A stretch of DNA of 64,000 nt from NCBI GenBank assembly GCA_001683735.1, contig LUGG01000002.1, positions 434,001-498,000 of the forward strand, written 5' to 3'. This DNA comes from Grifola frondosa (Eukaryota > Basidiomycota > Agaricomycetes > Polyporales > Grifolaceae). A program made the position numbers and the translations under genes. Positions 1-11,375 of the stretch are shown one piece after another; positions within the stretch are counted from its first letter, which is position 1, and each line of letters starts with the position of its first letter. The notes below the pieces were generated by a model. It had not been told where the DNA came from. It did not search any database and was given only the letters and a program-made list of their open reading frames with translations.

Positions 1-1280
1 GCCTTAGCACACATCTCCAACCCGCAAAGTAAAACACAAGCAAACACGCAACGCACCTTGGTCGAATCGAGCGACGCATACCCGAGCGCGCCGCACAGCG
101 TGAAGCCCACCGCGCCGAAGAGGTTCCACAGCCCGACGTGCCTGCGCGCGTCAGCAGGAGATGGGGGGAGGAACATGGGGACGCACCAGCCGAGGCTGCA
201 GAGATTGGGCACCCACCAGCGGCGCTGCACCTCGAGCATGAGGAGCGCGGAGGCGATGATGAAGCCGCACCCGCCGAGGACCTGCGGAGTCCAGTAGACG
301 ACGTCCGTCGTCGCGGCCGGTGGCGCGGCCGGGAAGCGCGGGATCACACCGGGGAGGCCCGTGCTGCGCGTGGATTAGCATGGGCTGAGAAGGAGAGGCG
401 CAGCTGCGGGACGTACATGGTGGAGACCCAGAAGATGGTGGCGGCGCACATCTGGACAAAGCACGCGAGGAAGCCGAGGTCGCGCCAGGAGCCGAGGCCG
501 CTACATCCGCCGTCAATCGTGTGTGCGGAGAGATTGGGAGAGAGGGAGGCGTACATCCAGCGGAAACCGATGCGGGGCGGGGGGCTCTGCTTCGCGTTGA
601 GGCCTTCGGCATCGTTCGCGGGAGGCGAACGGGTGCCGTGGACGAGGCCCCAGAGAGCGAGGCCGAAGAGCTGCTCGTGGCTGGTGTTGAGGGCCTCGAC
701 GAACATGAGGTAGCTGCCGGCCTCGAAGAGGGTACCGCCAGCGAAGGCCCACCAGGCTGCGGAGGTGGTATGGTCGGCGGCGGACGAGACGAGCGGGAGG
801 AAGAGGTAGAAGCCGTTCACGATCTGCGAGCGGTGAGCGGAGCACGAGTGATGGGAGAAGAGATAGGACGAACCCAGGCGGTGGAGCCAAGGGTGAAGAT
901 GATTGCGACCCAGAGGGAGATGTCGCAGGTGATGCGGAGCTTGAGGCGGGTAGTGGGGTGGTGGAGGCGCTGGTGGAGGAGGGCAACTTCGGCAGCGGCT
1001 TCGTCCCGGAGGGCGAGGCGGAGTGGGCGGGAGGAGTAGCGGTTCTTTCTGGAGGCGCGGGAAGACCAGCGGGAGGCGGTAGCAGCGTCGAGGCCTGGTC
1101 GCTGGTTAGAGGGCGCGGGTCGGGTGGAAGAAGGGTATCGGTCGGGTCGTAGAGTGTATACGCCACGATAGCAGGCGGGGAAGATGTAGTGGTATCGAAG
1201 CTGGGGATGGCAAGCCTCGGGACATGGCACTCTGAGGCGAAGTAAGGAATGGACTCACGGCTTGGAGGGGTCATCTTGGT
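1..1280 (-). CDS. Multi-pass integral membrane protein (3' end outside window)
   Basis: Gene on the minus strand running off the left edge, so the C-terminus is missing. Exons can be chained through GT-AG introns near 841-890, 489-550, 368-422 and 134-180. The joined protein has a Ser/Arg-rich N-terminal region, then hydrophobic stretches typical of membrane helices: LWVAIIFTLGSTAWV, NGFYLFLPLV, WWAFAGGTLFEAGSYLMFVEAL, LGFLACFVQMCAATIFWVST, a segment around GGCGFIIASALLMLEV, and WNLFGAVGFTLCGALGYAS. At least six helices are visible. This resembles a family of uncharacterised basidiomycete integral membrane proteins; I know no substrate or partner. The exons are very GC-rich. The start codon is uncertain: an ATG at 1272-1274 begins a frame that does not match the conserved exon without an upstream intron. 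Confidence 0.75.
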
Positions 1281-1914
1281 GCACGCTACTTGGAGGCATC
1301 GCGGGTCGTCTGCTGGGCGATATGTGTCTGTTGTGCGTGGTCGACTTTGTGGTCAGTGCATCGCATGGTCAGTGGATGGGATGGTATCAGTGGATGGCCT
1401 GCAGTGAATGGCCAGCACTTGCACGGGATGGTCAGAGGCTGTGGCGCTCGACGACAGACTCCAAAATGACAGTTTTGTGGAGTCACGGTCATAGGCAAGG
1501 GTTAGGGTCTGCTCCTTCCTTCGCGCCACTTCATCAATATAATATTTCTTTCGCCAGCTTAGAGCGTGTATATCAGTTGGAATATTAATGCATGATACGA
1601 TCTGTGCACTTCCCGGAGATAAACATTATGTCCAGCATTTGAAGAGATCAGGCAGACGCACATTGAATGGCACTAGCTCAAGCGTCAAGAAGAACCGACA
1701 TTGATATTGAAACACTGAAACACAGTTCTCCGTCTTCAAAGCACAGTCGAGAGTTTCTGAATTCCAAATTCTACGAACACGATCCTGAATACAGAGAAAC
1801 AAGCAAACACAACGAAGAGCAATATGCGATGTAACGACAAGACAACAGCGGAGACGACGTCAACAAGGACACAGACAACAGTACTACAAAGCAACCACAG
1901 AGCCACACATCCCG

Positions 1915-3365
1915 TCAAGCGCGACCGCCCTTGCGACCACCCTCGCGACCGCCCTTGGGCTTGCAACTCGCGGCCTTACCGCTCGGCGACTTCCTCGGCT
2001 TGCGCGAAAGACATACGTGCCTCTTCTTATCCAAGTCAGATGGAAAATCCGTATCGCAGTGCGTGCAATTCATGCACGTCTTCCCATGACGCACGAGGGC
2101 ATCCCCGCGGTACTCGACACCACACTTCGGGCACGGCGCGTCTCGAGCTTCAGATGTGTTCGTTTCAGGTGTCGCACGAGGTCCGTCTGCGTCTTGTGGT
2201 TGCACCCATCCCAGAAACAGTCATTGCGGTCCTGCTCGTGCGCGAGGTGGTCCGTGCGGACGTGGTCGAGAGACACACCTCTCGCCATGCGCTTCCCGCA
2301 CCCGCGCCACAGGCAGACAGTCTCTTGAACGAGCTCCTCCCTGTCGACAACGCGGTGTGTCGGAACCTCATACGGCGAGTAATGTGCCGCGTGTGGCGTG
2401 ACGTCGGAGGCGGAGCCGGTGTCGCGCGTGCGGATGCATAGCGACGATGTGGGAGGGATGGGAAGGAAGTGCTGGACCGGCGGTGGGGAGGGAGCGGGGT
2501 AGTACGCCGAGGATGGGTACGGCGGCGGCGAGGAGCGGTGAAGTAGGGCTGGACTGGGTATTGCGGAACAACCGGCGGGTGGAATACGTGATCCTCCCCG
2601 TAATGGACGAACATGGGCGCCGCAGAAAATGTGGGTGGGTACGGTGCAGTGGGCGGAGTTGGTGCAGTGGGCGGGGTCGGCGCAGTGGGCGGGGATGGTT
2701 GAACGGGTGGCGCGATCACAACATCATGATCAGTCTCGCAACCAGGGTGCTGATAGTGGACAAATTGATATTCCCGAACCGTGCGCGGTTGAGAACGCGA
2801 CCCGCTTGCGCGTCGATACTCGCGGATGGAGGTGCGCGCACGCGGCGCGGGGGCGGGGCGGGAGGCTCGATGGGAAGGGGGGTGACGGGGCACGCGGGAG
2901 GCTCCGCGATCCATGCCCAATCGGGGAGATCGTGCAACCCCGATCCCAGAGGTGGCGGGGTGTCTGCGCGTGCCGCCGACTCGACGCCACATGGGAGTGG
3001 CGTCAACTCGGGAATATATGAGAGGGGGAAGAGCTTGCGCTGCTTGGCAAACTGTCAGGGGTGTATGAGAGCGGAGAGGAACTTGCACTGTTGAATAAGC
3101 TGTCGGGTGCGTATGAGAACGGGGAAGAGCTTGCGCTACTTGGCAAGCTGCCGGGCGTGTATGAGAACGGAGAGGAGTTTGCACTGTTTGGCAAGCTAAC
3201 GGGGTATATGAGAACGCTTGGGTCGGTCGACAAAGCATAGGATACTTACCTAAGTATAGTGGGGTCAATACCATAATTGTGGTCGCACTGGGTCGCGAAC
3301 CAGGCTGGATTGTCAGTCATGAACTCCATGAGAGTGGCAACGTCGATGAATTCTGGGGCGTTCAT
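1915..3365 (-). pseudogene. C2H2/C2HC-like zinc-finger gene, copy A, multiply frameshifted
   Basis: Paralogue of the copy B gene. Exon 1 is 3250-3365 (ATG at 3363-3365, 116 bp). The intron is 3196-3249 (54 bp, GTAAGT...TTAG) and exon 2 starts at 3195. Exon 2 opens with four 16-residue Ser/Pro repeats, then is broken by a missing base near 3020 (TTCCCC-CTCTC where B has TTCCCCGCTCTC). It breaks again in the Pro-rich segments near 2860 and 2550 and between fingers 2 and 3 near 2150. All four finger regions are still recognisable in alternating frames, ending at a stop at 1915. With at least four independent shifts this copy should not make the full protein. Exon 1 has also diverged strongly from B and C while its flanks have not. 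Confidence 0.85.
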
Positions 3366-3425
3366 AGCTAGCAAATACTTTGGACAAGTGGAGAGCGGAA
3401 TAAAAATGTGAGAAGCGTGCGCGCT

Positions 3426-3433
3426 CTTTTATG
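3426..3433 (-). promoter_or_regulatory. TATA-like element of zinc-finger gene copy A
   Basis: The minus strand reads CATAAAAG followed by AGCGCGC, about 60 bp upstream of the ATG. The same element and surrounding bases occur at the same distance in copies B and C, so the core promoter is conserved even though the A reading frame is broken. Confidence 0.5.
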
Positions 3434-6400
3434 GGGAGGCAATAAAACGAACACGAGATGGCACTGCGTGATGTTCAAATCCGGGAGGACCCTGAAGTCA
3501 AACATCTCTCAACAGAACAGAAGCAAGCCCATTCCATATCAGCTCATTTTACCAACATCAATGCACGTGCAGGGAGTCCAGTAGCATCCTCGCGTAGCTC
3601 GTAGGCTCCGCGGGACGCGAAATTGGTGACTCTGTAACCGCTCCCCGCCGACAGTCCAGCCTCTCCGCAACGCAGGACTGCAGAATGAGTGCACCGGGAC
3701 GCTCACTGAGTGCGCGTCGAGTCGAACAGTCGGAGTGACCGACGCCGCCATGCGCCTCGCGTCGGGGGCGCGCGGTCCACTCCCTTCTAGAACAAGGACC
3801 AGCGCGCCTGCGCGCCAGCCAGCCTCCCGGGGAGTCTCCTCCGCTCTTTCACACATCAACTTTTCCATCACGGCGCAACGATACCGAGACCAGTCATTAG
3901 GCGACCACGCACCTTCAGGATCTAGGGTGTCCTTGTTCTAACAGAACGACAACCGGTGCTCTTGATGTTCCGTCCGTTACTCCGCGACATCGCCTCGTCC
4001 TTCTTGGTTCGCTATTCCTTTGCGCGTTATCAGTAATTGCATAATCGTTATGATTGGACCCCAAACCCAGAGAGCCAGCTGATACGCACCGTCTGGGCGA
4101 GGCAAGTCCCCCAAGAGTCGAAGAACTCGTGTACGGCCGTCTTGCACTTCCGCCCTCCTTGCAGCCCGGGCATACATCCTCTGGGGAAGACGTCTCTTGT
4201 ATAATCCAATGTCGTTCCTCGCATCGACTAGGAGCTTGCAAATACCAGGACCTCGATAACAATCCATTCTACCTCAACGTTCCATGGTGCCCACGTCTGT
4301 CGGAGTGGCACCTCCACCGAACGAAACAACGCAGTATGAAATGGGCTATGGCCACGCCAACATGAGCAGGCGCAGATACCTGTCGCACTTCAGTCAACGC
4401 CAAAGGGTCGTCGATGAGGTGCGTGGCGACCTTACGGGCATTGAAACGACCACTCATCGTCATAATGTGTTTGCCTCCATAGGACCTTCCCCGTGTTTAA
4501 GAAGACTATCCGCTAACATCAGCGTTGTTTGAGGGCACATGGTCCACTGTCAGGATGTCACGGACATGTCCTCCCGCGCCTGTCGAATGCAAGCACCTAA
4601 CATAATGAGCAGGCTGGACTGTGGTGAGTAGTTATTCTCCATACGAGTGAAGTGTTCGTCGCGGCGCCGGGAGCGGTGGTCTGCTGCACGGTTATGTTGG
4701 TCCCTCGTGCGACACGATGTGTACCGTGCTACGCGGTGAGGAGAAGCTGTACACCCGAGGAGAGGGAAATGCGAATAGAGGTCTCAAATAGTACGAGTAT
4801 AGACAACTATGTGCTCGTACTAAATGACACTGCTATTCGCACCTCTCCTCACCCAGCCATGCTGGTTGTCAGAGCATACCTGAACATTGTTACATCACTT
4901 CCTCTTGGAGTGACTGAAGGCAACTGTAGCATCCTCTCATCATGTTATTATGTGTGTAGTTTGAGACTTACACACCTGTGCTGACTGCTGTTTGATGGGG
5001 ATTTAGGGACCTCCTTCTTTCAAGCCTTCTGGATATATCTCCTTTGTAAATAGAGTAGTGTCCTGTAAAGGAGATGATCAATGTGAGCTCCACTTTGATT
5101 CCATCATCCGAGGTGCCAGCTCTCGAGAAATATGCCGCGCGAAGCATCCAGTCCGCCGCCGCCGCTCTTCACGGCGACGACGGGCTGTAGGAACGTACGA
5201 GGAGATGAAATGAAGGCGCACGGATATGTTCAAGAACTCAGCTCACGATAGCCAACGCTGGGCATTCTGAGCCTATGGATATGCCGCGTCGGACTACACG
5301 AACGCAGACATGCTTTGATCTGTGTACTCCGATGTTACTTGCATGGCATTGCCCATTATCGTCACTGAATGAACGCCGCGTTAGTTTCTCGCACTGCGCA
5401 GAGACCATGGGCGTTCGCTACGCCATATTGTCCGTATCTTGTTATGCGAGATGATGATGATCTACAGGGAGTGCATGATACGAAGGCATATAGGCAGTCT
5501 AAAAATGCGGTACCAGCTCTGCGGTGCAATCTGATTCACCGGGAACACCGCGTAGGACTGTCCGGGAAGCTACACGCAGATGTGTGGTTCGATGGTCCTT
5601 AGGCACGTCGAAACGCGGCAGTACATGCTATCGTGACGGGGGGGACGCAACGCTGGTCGTTGCACACCGTGCAGAGACTGCGGGAGAGGGATTCCCCCAG
5701 CATTATATGCATCTCGAGTGTCTGCAATCCCAACGCGCGATGAGGACCACCTGCAGAAAACACATGAGATGAACGTACGCGGAGTAGTCGAAGAATCCAT
5801 CTCACCGTGTCAGCGTCGGGTGCTCTAAAGTCGTAGGAGCGCGGAAATGCTTTTATCTGGTCCATCGAGATCGCACTGGCATCGCAGTACATTTTGAAGA
5901 GGTTCCGGAAGGGGAACCCATGTGTCCACAGTACGCTAAAATGCCTTATATGCACCTCCAGCGTAGAGCCTGATAAGCCTTTGATGCTCGGCACACTCAG
6001 AACCGGGGATAGTTCGCAGGATCGGAAGGCGTCCCATGCGTAACACGGAAGAATGCCATTCCGCGAGGGTCCGTCCTGCACGTATCTATCCAGTTCGACC
6101 GACGGTGCATGCTATGGACAAAAGAGTCTGGAGATGACGCAAGGGGACATGCATAAAGGTCATGATATGCGGCTGACGCAGACTTCGCAGGAACGGTGTA
6201 TGGAACGACGTACAGAACAATTGGCAGTGGCCCAATCCAGCCGATCAGCACTGTTCCGACGAGCATACCGTCAAATGCCTATCGTTGCACGGGATGTCGA
6301 CGCGTCAAGCCGGGAGCAGAAGGGGAGAAGAGCGTGATTATACATACTCGCGTGTGTCCCTGTCCTCACATGGGTCCGCGAGGGTCCGTCATAGCCAAGC

Positions 6401-7209
6401 ATCTCTCGAGCTGGGTCTACCGCGCATCCTACTGACAAAAAATTTTGGAGATGACGCAAGGGGACATGCATAAGGTCATGATATGCGGCTGACAGAGACT
6501 TCGTGGGGAAGACGCACGGAACGACGTACAGAACAATAGGCGGTGTATCGCCCAGCTGATCTGCGCTCTCCCGACGGCGAGTCCGATCTGCCGTGCGTGC
6601 TACGGACAAAAGCGTCTGAAGATAGGCAAGGGGCCGTGCGCATGGCTCACGGTATGGAGCTGACAGAGACTTTGGGGAACGGTAGACAGATCGATTGGCA
6701 GTGACTTGCCTTGTCCAGCTGATCAGCAACCTTCCGACGGCGATTGCACGACTGAATGCCTTGCGATGATCACCTTTACACGGAACATCGAGCCGGAGCG
6801 GAAGGGGTGCAGAGAGAAGAGCGCGATTTGACAAACGTGTGCGTGTTCTAAGTGTACGTGTTCCCCTCGCGTGTCCTCACATGGCTCCACCAGTTAATTG
6901 CTATATCGCCCGCGAGATTATTGCAGTAAAAGACGCATGCAGATGAACGCAAGATGAACGAGTAGCTCCAGGCATGCAGAGACGTTGTCGAAGGCGTCAG
7001 CGACGTCGGCAAGCCCAAAACTCGACCCTAACCTCGGCCTCTGACTTGGCAGCGGGCGGGCATCATACGTCAACTAGCACCGTTCGCCGTGGATCAAGTA
7101 CTTTGTGTGATAAGCATATGTGTAGATATATATTTTATTCGGACTGAAGTAATAATATTGTACATGTACGCGCGAAGTGCTGAACGAAACATCGATTCTA
7201 CCGACACGT
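3434..7209. repeat. Non-coding part of copy A upstream of the zinc-finger gene
   Basis: About 3.8 kb shared with copies B and C. Open stretches here do not stay in the same frame across copies, or differ between copies mostly at amino-acid-changing positions, so I see no constrained gene. Within it, 6.1-6.8 kb is a degenerate tandem array. The block containing AGATGACGCAAGGGGACATG, ACGACGTACAGAACAAT and the CAGCTGATC...CTTCCGACGG motif appears about three times here and about twice in B and C. No RNA gene was recognised. Confidence 0.6.
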
Positions 7210-7297
7210 TAGTCTCGGAACCAGCCGTTCTCTCCCTTCGGACCCCCAATCGGACATCGAAAAACACCAACACACAGAGGGAGAGAACGTCTGGTGA
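7210..7297 (+). repeat. Hairpin module X (88 bp)
   Basis: Starts TAGTCTCGGAACCAGCC and ends AACGTCTGGTGA. The arms GTTCTCTCCCT and AGGGAGAGAAC pair perfectly, enclosing the core AATCGGACATCGAAAAAC. An inverted copy of the same length lies at 8338-8425. Confidence 0.85.
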
Positions 7298-7758
7298 ATT
7301 TGGTATAGGCGGGGGGGGATGGTCACATTCACGTGCCTTAAGACGCGCTCTACGCGTCGCGTCGTGCACGGCCGCATGTCATTTTGATGCATGTACTCTG
7401 CGAATTGGCCCTTAATATTAATGAAAAAATTTTGCCCAACCATATTTATGTCATGTATATTGGTCTGAGACAGATTCTGCTTCATCTCGTCGTAATTTGT
7501 TATCATCCCAGTACTTACTCTCTTGTATTGGTAGATGCTGACTAAGCGTTGGTAGTACGGAGACCGGGGCACTTTTGATATGTTTAATGGCGTCGGACAG
7601 ATCTCTTGGCTCTTTCAACTCATAGGGTGATCACTCGGTTGAATTTTGTGGTATTTGGCCGTGCATACATAGCCTATCTCGAGCGTCGCTGAGAGCAATC
7701 TGACGCGGTCGGTCACAAAGCGTGACCATCCCCCCCGCCCCTATACCAAAGTCACCAG

Positions 7759-7883
7759 TAGTCTCGTAACCAGCCGTTATAGTGGTAGTTGTGCACGGCG
7801 GCTGCGCCACCGGAAGAGTCCGGCGCAGAACCAATCGGACATCGAAAAACCCCAGCACAACTACCACCTATAACGTCTGGTGA
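7759..7883 (+). repeat. Hairpin module Y (125 bp), centre of the foldback
   Basis: It has the same ends as module X (TAGTCTCGTAACCAGCC ... AACGTCTGGTGA) and the same core AATCGGACATCGAAAAAC, but different pairing arms: GTTATAGTGGTAGTTGTGC against GCACAACTACCACCTATAAC. A further inner hairpin is CTGCG, then CCGGA-AGAG-TCCGG, then CGCAG. An inverted copy lies at 8434-8558. Confidence 0.85.
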
Positions 7884-8337
7884 CTTTGGTATAGGCGGGG
7901 GGGGATGGTCACGCTTTGTGACCGACCGCGTCAGATTGCTCTCAACGACGCTCGAGATAGGCTATGTATGCACAGCCAAATACCACAAAATTCAACCGAG
8001 TGATCACCCTATGAGTTGAAAGAGCCAAGAAGTCTGTCCGACGCTGTTAAACATATCAAAAGTGCCCCGGTCTCCGTACTACCAACGCTTAGTCAGCATC
8101 TACCAATACATGAGAGTAAGTACTGGGATGATAACAAATTACGACGAGATGAGGCAGAATCTGTCTCAGACCAATATACATGACAAAAATGTGGTTAGGC
8201 AAATTTTTTTCATTAATATCAAGAGCCAATTCGCAGAGTACGTGCATCAAAATGACATGCGGCTGTGCGCGACGCGACGCGTAGAGCGCGTCTTAAGGCA
8301 CGTGAATGTGACCATCCCCCCCCCGCCTATACCAAAT

Positions 8338-8425
8338 TCACCAGACGTTCTCTCCCTCTGTGTGTTGGTGTTTTTCGATGTCCGATTGGGGGTCCGAAGG
8401 GAGAGAACGGCTGGTTCCGAGACTA
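8338..8425 (-). repeat. Hairpin module X, inverted copy
   Basis: Reverse complement of 7210-7297 with the same 88-bp length. It closes the large palindrome whose centre is module Y. Confidence 0.85.
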
Positions 8426-8433
8426 AGACTAAG

Positions 8434-8558
8434 TCACCAGACGTTATAGGTGGTAGTAGTGCTGGGGTTTTTCGATGTCCGATTGGTTCTACGCCGGACT
8501 CTTCCGGTGGCGCAGCCGCCGTGCACAACTACCACTATAACGGCTGGTTACGAGACTA
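8434..8558 (-). repeat. Hairpin module Y, inverted terminal copy
   Basis: Reverse complement of 7759-7883, also 125 bp, with about one mismatch in the arm. It sits outside the main palindrome and provides the right end of the element next to the target duplication. Confidence 0.85.
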
Positions 8559-8567
8559 CCGACACGT

Positions 8568-9447
8568 CACGTTATAAACTCCTTGCATAATTTGATCACT
8601 ATATTGCATATATGGATCCACGGGTTTTTTAAGCCTCATCGATATCTACGCCGAAGCCTAATTAAGTGGCCGCTCCAGCATCCTTTTGCCGCATCGCCAT
8701 AAACGTTGACGTACGTGCCTCCTGTCAACCACCAGAAGCACTTCCACCGTATTACTCGCGCGCGATGTGTCGCCTATTTCTCAGCCGGCTGCGAACGGCT
8801 TCGAGAGCGGGATCTACAGGACGCGTATTGCTTCATCGACGTACACAACAACACGCGCGCTTCGGTATCACTGCATATCCCAAACCCCATCTCCGTCCTC
8901 GATGACAGACCCGACCACACCATTATATCCTCTGCCACCCCGCACTGGTTTCCCCATCTGAATGGCGCAGAACGACGACAACACCACAAAGCGGTGCTAT
9001 CCAAGCAACTGCGCGTCGGGGCCGAACCTGCACCCTAGCGCCGGCTGGCACGACGCGAGCGGTCCTACTCGTATCGTGAGACTACGGACCGTGTCGACAT
9101 GTCGAGCAGCACGAGGGCGTGTCAGGCGGCAGTGCTGGCGCCGTCAATGCGTGATTGCGAGGACTCGCGGCATACGCGCCAGTGCTCCCAAAAAGGGCGG
9201 GATCCCGCCGCTTGTCACGTGCGCTCGGGCGCCGGGGACGACAGAAGATTGCCAGAAATGGCAAAATACCTGTTCGTTGCAGGACGCATCGGCGCGTCTG
9301 CCAGCAGGCACTAGCAGTCTGGCAATACGGGAGCTTCGTGGGCCACATAGTGTCTCTTGAGATCCACATTCGCACACAAGTATGCTGTGGCTACGCGTGC
9401 GCTCTATGATCTCGTGTTGGAGATGACTCCCGCACCGGTGGTCCAGT
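8568..9447. repeat. Copy A, region shared with B only
   Basis: Aligns with about 16340-17140 of copy B (for example ACTCCTTGCATAATTTGATCA and the GGCGGGATxCCGCCG block). Copy C has no equivalent. Reading frames are interrupted differently in A and B; I see no supported gene. Confidence 0.6.
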
Positions 9448-10575
9448 AGCGCGAGCGGCGGGATATGTGTGCTCGAGGAAGACGTCCGTCGGGATGCCTC
9501 TCGTCCCGACGTATACCCGACCACAGAGAAGGATGCGACGTGCCCGGGGTGCTCGGCTCGTGCAGCGTCCGCCACGAGCGAACAACTGGCTCGCCGGAGT
9601 GCCGCATCCAGGTGCGTACACATCGTACCGCGCATGGCCGCGTTTTGCACCTGATGTGCATCGACTTGACCTCCGCGACGACTGTCCGCGCGTGAGCGCC
9701 TCCAGCGACGTTGGCGTGCCCGCGCCCGCGCGAACGCTGGCGTTCTAGAACGGCACCTCCGCATGCTCCGTCGGTGCGTGAGGATGGCATGCGGGGATGG
9801 TGCGGGTGGACTATGCAAGTCGGGGTGCGTCTATCTTCGGCGGCGCATGCTGTCCCTCGGCGCGGCTGTGGACTTGGCCTGTCGGTGAGGGATGGCCATC
9901 TCGCGCGCACCTATTAAGTGCGTCGACGGGAAAGGGGTTTCGGATGGATGCTGTGCGGTTCTGTCCTCGAAGCTTGGGAGGACGCGTTGAAAGTTAAGCC
10001 ACTGCGTTCATTTCTGGTATCGCGCGCACCGAGGTGGAGACGATGTTGGTCCAGTAGACAGGTGAGCGAAGTCTTCGGTGATAGCGGGCGAAATGGGAAG
10101 GGCGTTTGGGCTATTGGAGGTTTCGAGCTTCTATATGTGTGCATATGGAAGCGTTATTTGAAATGAAACGGTATTTGCTCGATCGCGTCGATGGCTGCTC
10201 AGTAGCGGGGTGTAAATGCGACAAAGACGAGGGATGCACAGCTAGGTATGTAGTACTGCCTTGGGAAGTGCGTAAACAGCCTCAGCCACTCAAGCTGCCA
10301 AGGCAGGAACCTGTTGGCGCATGAGGGGGCATAACTGTTCACTTGACTGAACTGTGACGCGTTCGTGAATTGTCGATAGAATAATTCGTGTGTTCATACC
10401 CGTGGTGATGAATATTGTCACATGAACGAACGCGTCTGCTCGGAATATACCAGGTTCTCGTGATGTGAAGCGAGGATGCAAGCGATCCGGAAACGCGATG
10501 CCTTTGGGCTTCGTCCTAGGACGTATGGACGGCCATGTAAACGCGCAGTTCAGCCTACTCGCAGGGTAACGCGAT
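9448..10575. other. Copy A-specific GC-rich insert, content unknown
   Basis: Absent at the matching point of copy B (about 17150-17200). The first part (to about 9900) is very GC-rich and open in several frames on both strands. The remainder is of ordinary composition and recognisable as nothing. I see no terminal repeats or clean target duplication, so it could be an insertion in A or a deletion in B. Confidence 0.45.
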
Positions 10576-11375
10576 CAGAGAGCACAAGAAAGCGTACGTG
10601 CGGCAGCAGGGCAACGTCTGATGCATAGCAGCAACAAGCCGTCTTGCAAGTTCTCGTAACATTGTGATGTTCCCGGAAAGTGTACGCCAAAGGCCTACCA
10701 AGTTGGATACATCTCGTCATTGCATGGATGAATAATTCCAGAGAATGAGAGGAGAGGACACGTAAAGAACAGTGACCGTCGCGCCGTGGACCATGTTTCG
10801 CGCCATGAAATGACCTGGTGGATGAGGGAAGAGCAAAAGGCGTCAAAGTATCATGAACATGGGCGTATGATGAACGTTAACGTGTCCACCAGAGGCTGTG
10901 GTGCTCGACGACGGACTCCAAAATGAGGGTTAGGGTCGCCTCTTCCTTCGCGCCACTTCATCAATATATTTCTTTCGCCAACTTAGAGCGCGTATACATG
11001 CCAGTGCGTCAGTTCGGATATTAAATGCATAATATGACCTGTGCACTGTCCGGAGATCAACATAATATTCAGCATTTTAAGAGATCAGACAGGTGTTGTG
11101 CTCGCACGTCGAATGACAGTCTTCTCGAATAAACCAACTTCACTAGCGTTAAGTGGAGAACCGACATTGATATTGAAACACAGTTCTCCATCTTCAAAGC
11201 ACAGTCGAGAGTTTTTGAATTCCAAACTCTACAAGTACGATCCTGAACACAGAGAAACAAGCAAACACAAGTAAAAGCAATAGGCGATGTAACGACAAGA
11301 CAACAGCGGAGACGACACCAACAGGGACACAGACAACAGCAACAATACAAAGCAACTACAGAACCACACATCCCG

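Larger units (their letters stand above)
7210..8558. mobile_element. 1,349-bp nested foldback (Mutator-like TSD) element
   Basis: The element begins TAGTCTCG and ends CGAGACTA. It is flanked by a perfect 9-bp direct repeat, CCGACACGT (7201-7209 and 8559-8567). Copy B at about 16315-16345 has the equivalent site without the insertion. Internally it is palindromic: module X (7210-7297), arm (7298-7758), module Y (7759-7883), inverted arm (7884-8337), inverted X (8338-8425), then inverted Y (8434-8558). A 9-bp TSD with long inverted repeats is typical of Mutator-like elements (family knowledge). No transposase is present, so it would be non-autonomous. Confidence 0.85.
1433..10880. repeat. Segmental duplication copy A (direct repeat of B, inverted relative to C)
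   Basis: Nearly all of this stretch aligns base by base with 10892-17445 (copy B, same orientation). About 1.5-6.9 kb aligns with the reverse complement of 17.76-23.19 kb (copy C). Landmark strings shared with B include the start (AGAGGCTGTGG), the zinc-finger gene, its promoter, and the end (GAAATGACCTGGTGG). Two segments are unique to A: the foldback element at 7210-8558 and a GC-rich insert at about 9450-10570. Apart from the zinc-finger pseudogene (1915-3365) I find no coding region I can support in A. Confidence 0.9.

Noticed and set aside
2165..3274. 369-codon open frame over the copy A zinc-finger pseudogene
   Set aside because: It reads through in a wrong frame created by the frameshifts; only short parts match the true protein.
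3468..3490. tRNA B-box-like GTTCAAATCC repeated in all three copies
   Set aside because: No A box at a suitable distance and no cloverleaf can be folded around it.
4034..4267. Frame with TIMQLLITRKGIANQEGRGD seen in copies A and C
   Set aside because: Copy B has an in-frame stop and no domain is recognised; probably chance in young repeats.
5599..6081. Open frame conserved in copies A (5599-6081), B (15231-15704) and partly C (PCYAWDAFRSCELSP...)
   Set aside because: A/B differences are mostly amino-acid-changing, starts differ and the downstream frame is not shared, so openness is probably due to recent duplication. Worth a transcript check only.
7198..7572. Matching open frames of about 87 codons in both arms of the foldback (7298-7572 minus and 8062-8320 plus)
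   Set aside because: The arms differ at about ten codons in the compared stretch and nearly all differences change the amino acid, with only about one silent change. There is no sign of protein constraint.
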